43,545 nucleotides of DNA. It comes from CAZXDS01 sp964639525. GTDB taxonomy: Bacteria > Bacteroidota > Ignavibacteria > Ignavibacteriales > Melioribacteraceae. Below are positions 6,614-12,932 of this stretch, piece by piece. The stretch is from assembly GCA_964639525.1 (NCBI GenBank), contig CAZXDS010000002.1, positions 1-43,545 of the forward strand, read 5' to 3'. The stretch's first letter is position 1. Every line of letters starts with the position of its first letter. The notes under the pieces were generated by a model. The model searched no databases. It saw only the letters and a program-made list of their open reading frames with translations, and was not told the DNA's origin. Made by a program: the position numbers and the translations under genes.

Positions 6614-8509
6614 ATGAGTATCTTTTCATCAAAATCGCAGGAAGAAGTAGAACGATTAATTGAAGAAAATGATGAATTAAAAAATCGTTTGCACGTTCTC
6701 CTTCAAAAACAAAAGACTCAGGAAGAATTTGAAGGCAAACTTGCTGAAGCGAGGCAGGAGCTTTCAGAAATTTCATTTGAAGAACGGGATTTGGAAACCA
6801 AGAAAAGACATTTAATAAGTGATGTTGAAGAGAAAACGGATGAGCTTAAAACCTTAAATGAAAAAATTCATGAATTGGAAGAAATTTGGGAAAATCTAGA
6901 AAAGTCAATGAATTCAAGCGACAAGGAAATTGAAATTGCAAAAGAAGATCATCAAAAAATTATTTCTGAAAATGAAAAACTTGAAAATGATTTGGAGCAA
7001 AACAGAACGCAGTTGGAAGAATTAGAAATAAAAAATAAGGAAAATCAGGAAAAACAAGAATCGTTAATTAAAGAGATAGAGGAATTAGAATCTAAACACA
7101 GCGACCTTATTGATGCCGAAAACCGAAACAATGAGTTGCGAATTGAGAATGAATCTCTTGAAGAGAGTATAAAACAAATAAAGTTAGAAATTGAAAATTT
7201 TTCGAGCAAGGAAGAAAATTTTAGAACTAAATTTGAAGAAACCTCAATATTGCTTGCTGATAAAGAGGCTGAATTAAGTAAACTTGAAGAAAAAATTTCA
7301 ATGAGCGATGAAGTTAAGTCCAACCTCGAAAACAGCCTTTCTTCATTAGTTGCGGAGCTTACTGAAAAGGATAAAACTTTTACAGAATATTCAAACAAAA
7401 AGGAAAAATTAAACGAGGAAATAATTGAAAAACGCAAACAGTTGTCAGAGCTTGAAAATAAGTATAAATTTACTGATGAACAGCTTGCCGATTTGAAAAC
7501 TCAAATAGTTGAGTCTGAAAATGAAAAAAAAGAGATTAATGATGAAATAAGGAAATTTGAACTTCTTAAGAATGAACTTCATAATAGTACTTTGGATATG
7601 AGGAATGACGAGGAAGAGTTAAAAGCAAAATTAAATGATTTGCTTGTAAAAATTAAAGATAGCGAAAGCAGAAAATTTCAGATTGAAGAAAGTCAATTAA
7701 ATGCTGAGAAAAACTTTTCGGAAACGCTTCAAAAGTTTAGTGAGGAAATAAACGAGGCAAAAGAAAACTTAAATGCCATTAAAGAAAATTATCTTCAAAA
7801 GGAAAAAGAATTAACGGAAAAAGAGCACGAACTTACTGAAAAAACAGCCCAAATAGTAGAATATACCGGATTATTAAAGGTTATGAGCAAAGACCAGGAA
7901 GCGACTCAAAAAATAGTGGTTTCTTTGAAAAATGACCAAAATGAGCTAAAAGAAAATATCGTTGAATTAAAAAACAAAGAATCCAAAATAAAATCTGACA
8001 GTCGAAAAATTATTTCTGATATTGAAGTGTTGCAGATAAAGAAAAGTGAAATTGAAAAGGAAATAGTATCTTTGCTGGAAAAGGCAAGCGCGGATTATTC
8101 AGAAACTCAAACTAAAAAGGATGATGTTTTTGGTGAAGTAAAAATGGCAGGAAATAAACTTACTGAATTAAAGGAAGAAATTTCTTCGGTGAAAAACGAG
8201 ATAAGAATCTTGAATGAAGATGTTGCAAAATCTACGGTAACAAAAGAGAAAAATACTGCCCAAATTTCTCAATTGGTTGTTTTAGAAAAATCTTTGAAAT
8301 CCAAAATTGAAGACTACAGAAAAGAGATGGAAGTTTTGGGAATTGATGATAGGGAGAATTTGCAAAAAAATGAAAACGAAATGAAACCCGCCGCCATAAA
8401 TAATGAAAAATATTCTGCCGAAGATGACAAAATTGCAGATGAGGAAGTTAAGACTTTGAACGAAACGGAAGTTAAAAAGGAGGATGATGAAAGTGAAAAC
8501 AATAAATAA
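6614..8509 (+). CDS. Long coiled-coil protein, function unknown
   Basis: A 631-residue, highly charged protein made almost entirely of Glu/Lys/Asn-rich heptad-like sequence from about residue 8 to 560, with few breaks, few aromatic residues and no Cys. It has no signal peptide and no membrane segment, so it is probably cytoplasmic. The C-terminal 60 residues are acidic and likely disordered. A strong Shine-Dalgarno AAGGAG lies 6 nt before the ATG. I do not recognise a catalytic domain. SMC-like coiled coils lack meaning here because no Walker A or ABC signature is present. It is a monocistronic gene flanked by a REP cluster upstream and a MITE-like element downstream. A cytoskeletal or scaffolding role is only a guess from architecture. 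Confidence 0.8.
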   Translation: MSIFSSKSQEEVERLIEENDELKNRLHVLLQKQKTQEEFEGKLAEARQELSEISFEERDLETKKRHLISDVEEKTDELKTLNEKIHELEEIWENLEKSMNSSDKEIEIAKEDHQKIISENEKLENDLEQNRTQLEELEIKNKENQEKQESLIKEIEELESKHSDLIDAENRNNELRIENESLEESIKQIKLEIENFSSKEENFRTKFEETSILLADKEAELSKLEEKISMSDEVKSNLENSLSSLVAELTEKDKTFTEYSNKKEKLNEEIIEKRKQLSELENKYKFTDEQLADLKTQIVESENEKKEINDEIRKFELLKNELHNSTLDMRNDEEELKAKLNDLLVKIKDSESRKFQIEESQLNAEKNFSETLQKFSEEINEAKENLNAIKENYLQKEKELTEKEHELTEKTAQIVEYTGLLKVMSKDQEATQKIVVSLKNDQNELKENIVELKNKESKIKSDSRKIISDIEVLQIKKSEIEKEIVSLLEKASADYSETQTKKDDVFGEVKMAGNKLTELKEEISSVKNEIRILNEDVAKSTVTKEKNTAQISQLVVLEKSLKSKIEDYRKEMEVLGIDDRENLQKNENEMKPAAINNEKYSAEDDKIADEEVKTLNETEVKKEDDESENNK

Positions 8510-8595
8510 AATAGAAAATTTTTTTGATGCTTTATTATTCAACTAATTTAATGTTCTGATTTATAGAGTATAAATTTTCTTCATAATTCATGTAT

Positions 8596-8714
8596 GAGCC
8601 CACTCTAAAAAGCCACAAACGGACTAAAGTCCGTTTGGGGAAGTTCGTTTTTAGTCTGTTCCCCCACGACTGAAGTCGTGGGTTAGTAAAAATATTACTT
8701 TTTAGAATGGACTC
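8596..8714 (+). mobile_element. MITE-like element, copy 1 (119 bp, 6-bp target duplication)
   Basis: Terminal inverted repeats gagcccactctaaaaag and its partner ending in ggactc pair with two mismatches. Inside are hairpin A (caaacggact/agtccgtttg) and hairpin B (cccacgact/agtcgtggg). The element is flanked by the perfect direct repeat atgtat at 8590-8595 and 8715-8720. There is no coding capacity, so it would have to move by a transposase encoded elsewhere. Confidence 0.85.
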
Positions 8715-8752
8715 ATGTATTGTGTATTGTTGCAAAATGGGAAGTTCTTAAA

Positions 8753-8780
8753 AATAGACAACGATTTTCAAATAATAGAC
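8753..8780 (+). promoter_or_regulatory. Direct repeat aatagac x2, possible activator site
   Basis: Two copies of aatagac begin 21 bp apart (8753 and 8774), i.e. on the same face of the helix, 30-60 bp upstream of the sigma-54-like promoter. Sigma-54 promoters need an enhancer-binding activator, and spaced repeats are its usual sites. The match is short and may be chance. Confidence 0.25.
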
Positions 8781-8810
8781 TATTTATCTAATTTTATCGC
8801 TATTTTGTTT

Positions 8811-8825
8811 TGGCAAGATTTTTGC
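8811..8825 (+). promoter_or_regulatory. Sigma-54-like -24/-12 promoter
   Basis: TGGCAAGATTTTTGC matches the sigma-54 consensus TGGCACGNNNNTTGC at every fixed position but one (A for C at position 6), including GG and GC exactly 12 bp apart. The predicted transcription start is near 8836, giving a leader of about 28 nt before the ATG at 8864. It would drive the SGNH-SGNH-MBOAT cassette. Confidence 0.55.
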
Positions 8826-8863
8826 AGTTTAACTAATTATGAGAAACATCAATTTAAATTATA

Positions 8864-9631
8864 ATGACTAACAAATTATTAACAAAAATAAATTTTCTGC
8901 AAGTAATATTTATTTTGTTTTTGGGCTTGTTTTTTTTAAGCTCGTTTAAAACAAATGTTGCAAAAGTAACATCTCCAATTGAAGCAGATACGGCAATTTA
9001 TTTAAGGAACACAAATTACGGAAGACAAATTGCTCTCTTCAAGCTGAATAAATTGAAACATGCTGACATTGTTATGCTCGGCAATTCCTTAACGCACGGA
9101 GCAAATTGGAACGAACTTTTGGGAAGACAAAGTGTTGTGGAGGAAGGCATTGTAAGTGATGTAGTTGAAGGCTTTTATCATAGAATGAAGTATGTGTATA
9201 AACTAAAACCTAAAATTGTTTTTATACTTGGCGGATTAAACGATATATATAATTGGACTCCGGTTGAGGAAATTTATAAAAACTATATTAAAATAATTAA
9301 CGGACTTAAACTTCGGCGGATTATACCTGTAATACAATTAACTACTTATGCGACCGGTTATTATGCAAAGGATTGGTTAAAAAAAACTCATCCTGAAATT
9401 AATGCTAAAAACTATAATAATGGAAGAAACAACGAAGTTGACAAATTGAATAGATTATTAAGAAATTACGCTAAAGTGAACCATATTGACTTAATTGATT
9501 TAAATTCCAAAACTAGAAGAGGTCATTTTCTAAAACGGGAAATAACTCTTGACGGTGTTCATTTTAATGATAAAGGCTATAAAATTTGGGTAAAAGAAAT
9601 AAATAAAATTTTAAAAAAATATAAATTATAA
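8864..9631 (+). CDS. SGNH/GDSL-family hydrolase, membrane-anchored
   Basis: A 255-residue protein with an N-terminal hydrophobic segment (about residues 11-28; uncleaved anchor or signal peptide) followed by an SGNH hydrolase domain. The four blocks are visible: GNSLTHG with nucleophile Ser75, a block II region near EGIVSD, GGLNDIY with Asn126, and LDGVHFNDKGY with Asp230 and His233. The family includes carbohydrate esterases and O-acetyl transferases that work outside the cytoplasmic membrane. It is the first gene behind the sigma-54-like promoter and is 14 nt from the next gene, also SGNH-like, with an MBOAT protein after that. This context suggests transfer or removal of acetyl groups on an exported polysaccharide. 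Confidence 0.82.
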   Translation: MTNKLLTKINFLQVIFILFLGLFFLSSFKTNVAKVTSPIEADTAIYLRNTNYGRQIALFKLNKLKHADIVMLGNSLTHGANWNELLGRQSVVEEGIVSDVVEGFYHRMKYVYKLKPKIVFILGGLNDIYNWTPVEEIYKNYIKIINGLKLRRIIPVIQLTTYATGYYAKDWLKKTHPEINAKNYNNGRNNEVDKLNRLLRNYAKVNHIDLIDLNSKTRRGHFLKREITLDGVHFNDKGYKIWVKEINKILKKYKL

Positions 9632-9645
9632 AGAAAGGAAATAAA

Positions 9646-11184
9646 ATGCAGAACGAAAAAAATTATTATAAAATCCCCTTGAAAATTGTAGTGTATATTA
9701 TTTTGCTGCTTGTAGGTATTTCTTACATTCCGCAAGATATAAATATTTTCGGCTATACTCCTAAACATTTGGATATTTTTGCTGACTTAAAAACTACCGA
9801 GATTCAGGACACTTCAACAATTGATAGAGAAACTAATAAAGAGGAAATAAAGAACGAGGGGACAGACGATGAATTTATTGATCCCGATTACGTAGCTCCG
9901 GACAGTGATTCTGAAATGCAGAATGATTCTTCCCTGCTTTTTGATTCTCAAAATAATGCACAGGTCAACAAAGCTTCATTCCCATTTTCTAATTTAATTG
10001 ATGAATTTGTCAATTCATATTTTGAGAATAGCGAGGCAAAAATTGACGGCATTAGAGCTTCAAGAGTAAAAACTCACCCTCAGCCAATTACAGGAAATGT
10101 TGGGCAGTTAAGATATTTTTTTGATGCACTAAAAAAAGCAAAAAAACAGAAAGTACGAATTGCCCACTATGGAGATTCGGCAATTGAAGGAGATTTAATT
10201 ACTGCAGATATTAGGCAAAATATGCAGAGTAAATTTGGAGGAAAAGGCGTGGGTTTTCTCTCCATTGTATCAAAGGATATTCAATTCAGAACAACAACTA
10301 AACAATCATTTTCACAAAATTGGGACTTTGCTTCGCTTTTTACAAGGAACCCCAAACATTATGAACTGGGAATAGCCGGAACAGTTTCAATTCCTAAAGG
10401 AAGCGCATGGGTCAAGTATAAAACTACGAGAAGATATAGAACGGTAAAAACTTTTAACGAAGCCCGCTTATTTTACACTGATGCCAAAAGAAATGCCAAA
10501 ATTACTTATTCGATTGACAATAAATCTGCAACATCTGCAAAATTGAAAACAGGCGGCAGAATTAATGAACTGACTATGGTTGCAGGGCATTCGGCTACAC
10601 AGATAAAAATAAATTTTCCCCAAAAGGAAATGGGGCATTTTTTCGGTGTTAGTCTTGAGGGCGGTAACGGTGTTTATGTTGATAACTTACCTTTACGAGG
10701 GAATACAGGGACTGATTTGCAGCAAATTCCCGAATCGGTTTACAAAGATTTTGGAAAAAAAATGAATTATAAACTTATTGTTCTCGAATTCGGGTTAAAC
10801 GCGGCGAGTTCAATAAAAGGTAATTTTAGTTGGTATGAAAGGGAAATGGAAAAAGTAATAAACAAACTGAAAAAAGCATTCCCCCAAACAAGCATAATCC
10901 TATTTAGTGTGCATGATAAAAGCAAAAAGAAAGGCAGCAAATTTGAAACGGATCCGGTAATTTTAAAATTAATCAAAGCGCAAAAAAACATTGTGCGGAA
11001 AACGAGAATTGCGTTCTGGAATATGTGGGAATCGATGGGTGGAAAAAATTCAATGCCGAATTGGGTAAATGCAAATCCGCCGATGGCATTTAAGGATTAC
11101 ACTCATTTTAACAATCAGGGAGCAAAAAAAATTGCTAAAATGTTTAGCGACGCTTTAATTAAAGCATATAATAAACATCGGTAA
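9646..11184 (+). CDS. Periplasmic SGNH-like (AlgX/AlgJ-type) acyl-transfer protein
   Basis: A 512-residue protein with a short cytoplasmic N-terminus, one membrane segment (about residues 12-28), an acidic linker (about 50-130) and a large extracytoplasmic SGNH-like domain. Visible are HYGDSAIEGD with Ser178 in the GDS motif, EFGLNAASS near residue 384, and DYTHFNNQGAK with Asp484 and His487. The insertion between blocks (about 200-360) is beta-rich and may bind carbohydrate. A good Shine-Dalgarno (aaagga) precedes the ATG. As with AlgJ/AlgX or PatB partners of MBOAT proteins, it probably accepts acyl groups exported by the downstream MBOAT and passes them to a glycan. The acceptor is unknown. 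Confidence 0.75.
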   Translation: MQNEKNYYKIPLKIVVYIILLLVGISYIPQDINIFGYTPKHLDIFADLKTTEIQDTSTIDRETNKEEIKNEGTDDEFIDPDYVAPDSDSEMQNDSSLLFDSQNNAQVNKASFPFSNLIDEFVNSYFENSEAKIDGIRASRVKTHPQPITGNVGQLRYFFDALKKAKKQKVRIAHYGDSAIEGDLITADIRQNMQSKFGGKGVGFLSIVSKDIQFRTTTKQSFSQNWDFASLFTRNPKHYELGIAGTVSIPKGSAWVKYKTTRRYRTVKTFNEARLFYTDAKRNAKITYSIDNKSATSAKLKTGGRINELTMVAGHSATQIKINFPQKEMGHFFGVSLEGGNGVYVDNLPLRGNTGTDLQQIPESVYKDFGKKMNYKLIVLEFGLNAASSIKGNFSWYEREMEKVINKLKKAFPQTSIILFSVHDKSKKKGSKFETDPVILKLIKAQKNIVRKTRIAFWNMWESMGGKNSMPNWVNANPPMAFKDYTHFNNQGAKKIAKMFSDALIKAYNKHR

Positions 11185-11227
11185 AGATTAAATATTTTAA
11201 ATTGCTTAATAATTTAATAGGGCTTTT

Positions 11228-12694
11228 ATGGAGGTTTTTTTACAAAATTTACTTGGACAGTTAAGTTATAATCCAACTGAACCGTTAATTTTTAATACCG
11301 GATTCTTTTTGTTTTTCTTTTTGTTCGTGCTGATATTCAATCAGTTTTTTGTAAATAATAAAAGGGCACAAATAATATTTCTGTTGTCGGAATCCCTTTT
11401 CTTCTATTACAAATCGAGCGGTATTTTCTTCGTCCTTGTAATAATCAGTTCTCTTATTGATTATATTGCCGGTAAATCTATTGCAGCTTCTGATTCTAAA
11501 GGCAGACGAAAATTTTACCTTATTATTAGTTTAATAACTAATCTCGGGATACTTGGTTATTTTAAATATACCAATTTCTTTCTAGACACATTAAATTCTA
11601 TCGGAGCCGGACATTTTGACATGATGGATATTTTCCTTCCGGTAGGAGTTTCCTTTTTTACTTTCCAATCAATGAGTTATACTATTGATATTTACCGCAA
11701 TAAGTTAAAGCCTGTGCATAATTTTTTCGATTTCGTGTTTTTTGTTTCATTCTTTCCGCAGTTGGTTGCAGGGCCAATTGTACGCGCAGCGGATTTTCTT
11801 CCGCAAATTCACAAACCAACCTTTGTTAGTAAAGCAGATCTTGGCAAAGCATTTTTCTTAATTATTGCGGGACTAATGAAAAAAGCAATTATTGCTGATT
11901 TTATAAGTATTAATTTTGTTGATAGAATTTTTCAGTGGCCCACACGTTTTACCGGAGTTGAAAATCTACTCGGTGTGTACGGTTACGTACTACAAATTTA
12001 TTGCGACTTTTCCGGCTACTCCGATATGGCAATTGGAATTGCATTGCTGCTCGGTTTCAGATTACCTGATAACTTTAATGCACCGTATAAATCCAAGACA
12101 ATAACTGAACTGTGGCAGCGGTGGCACATTTCACTTTCCTCCTGGTTACGAGATTATCTTTATATTCCGCTCGGAGGAAATAGGAAAGGGAACGTTAGAA
12201 CTTATATAAACTTAATGCTGACAATGCTGCTTGGCGGACTTTGGCACGGCGCTGCTTGGCGATTTATGTTCTGGGGAGGAATACATGGACTCGCTCTAGC
12301 TGTTGAACGATTTTTTCATATTCCTGAAAAAATTGAAAAAAAGAGATTTATTAAAATTATTGCTGTGATTATAACATTTCATATTTGGACAATTTCTCTC
12401 ATATTTTTTAGAGCACAATCTATTAGTTCTGCCCTTGATATTATTAATCAAATAGTAAATTATTTTAATGGAGCTGTTTTCTTCCAGTTTGTTAAAGCTT
12501 CACCTGTTGTTTTTGCTTTGATGATAATTGGTTACGTCTCCCATTATCTTCCAATAAAATGGGAATTGAAAATGAAAGACTGGCTTGCCGCAATGCCGAA
12601 TTGGGGAAGAGCTTTTGTGCTGGTTATTGTTATTTATATTGTTGCTCAATTTAAGTCTGCTGATATTCAGCCGTTTATTTATTTTCAGTTTTAA
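11228..12694 (+). CDS. MBOAT-family O-acyltransferase (AlgI/DltB-like)
   Basis: A 488-residue multi-spanning membrane protein. The AlgI-like signature is clear: FFPQLVAGPIVRAADFLPQ (about 177-195), WQRWHISLSSWLRDYLYIPLGG (about 297-318), and LLGGLWHGAAWRFMFWGGIHG with the conserved membrane His near residue 353. Such proteins carry activated acyl groups from the cytoplasm across the inner membrane to periplasmic acetyltransferases. It is the third gene of the cassette with two SGNH proteins, matching the known AlgI-AlgJ/X arrangement. A MITE-like element is inserted directly after it: the target duplication begins at the last base of its stop codon. Confidence 0.92.
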   Translation: MEVFLQNLLGQLSYNPTEPLIFNTGFFLFFFLFVLIFNQFFVNNKRAQIIFLLSESLFFYYKSSGIFFVLVIISSLIDYIAGKSIAASDSKGRRKFYLIISLITNLGILGYFKYTNFFLDTLNSIGAGHFDMMDIFLPVGVSFFTFQSMSYTIDIYRNKLKPVHNFFDFVFFVSFFPQLVAGPIVRAADFLPQIHKPTFVSKADLGKAFFLIIAGLMKKAIIADFISINFVDRIFQWPTRFTGVENLLGVYGYVLQIYCDFSGYSDMAIGIALLLGFRLPDNFNAPYKSKTITELWQRWHISLSSWLRDYLYIPLGGNRKGNVRTYINLMLTMLLGGLWHGAAWRFMFWGGIHGLALAVERFFHIPEKIEKKRFIKIIAVIITFHIWTISLIFFRAQSISSALDIINQIVNYFNGAVFFQFVKASPVVFALMIIGYVSHYLPIKWELKMKDWLAAMPNWGRAFVLVIVIYIVAQFKSADIQPFIYFQF

Positions 12695-12699
12695 GTAAT

Positions 12700-12819
12700 G
12701 AGTCCACTCTAAAAAGCCCCAAACGGACTAAAAGTCCGTTTGGGGAAGTTCGTTTTTAGTCTGTTTCCCCACGACTGAAGTCGTGGGTTAGTCAAAATAT
12801 CACTTTTTAGAATGGACTC
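12700..12819 (+). mobile_element. MITE-like element, copy 2 (120 bp, 6-bp target duplication)
   Basis: Terminal inverted repeats gagtccactctaaaaag/ctttttagaatggactc pair with one mismatch. Hairpin A here has a perfect 13-bp stem (ccccaaacggact/agtccgtttgggg) and hairpin B a 9-bp stem. It is flanked by agtaat at 12694-12699 and 12820-12825. It is nearly identical to copy 1 and lies in the same orientation, 4.1 kb away. Confidence 0.88.
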
Positions 12820-12932
12820 AGTAATTTTAAGGAAAAGGATTCCAAAATTGTTCTAAATAATAAGTTTTTTTCATATCTTTTTAAGTTAAAATTAAACTAT
12901 TTTTAATAATTGATTAATTTTATAAAACCGAT

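Larger units (their letters stand above)
8510..8863. other. Intergenic region holding MITE copy 1 and the promoter of the acetylation cassette
   Basis: Contains the 119-bp inverted-repeat element at 8596-8714 with its 6-bp duplication, a pair of aatagac direct repeats (8753-8759, 8774-8780), and the sigma-54-like promoter at 8811-8825. No gene is supported; the 66-codon minus-strand frame is only the element read through. Confidence 0.6.

Noticed and set aside
8535..8735. 66-codon minus-strand frame
   Set aside because: It coincides with MITE copy 1, and its sequence is explained by the inverted-repeat element.
8596..12819. Composite transposon made of MITE copies 1 and 2 carrying the acetylation genes
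   Set aside because: Each copy has its own, different 6-bp duplication, so they inserted separately; movement as one unit would give a single shared duplication at the outer ends.
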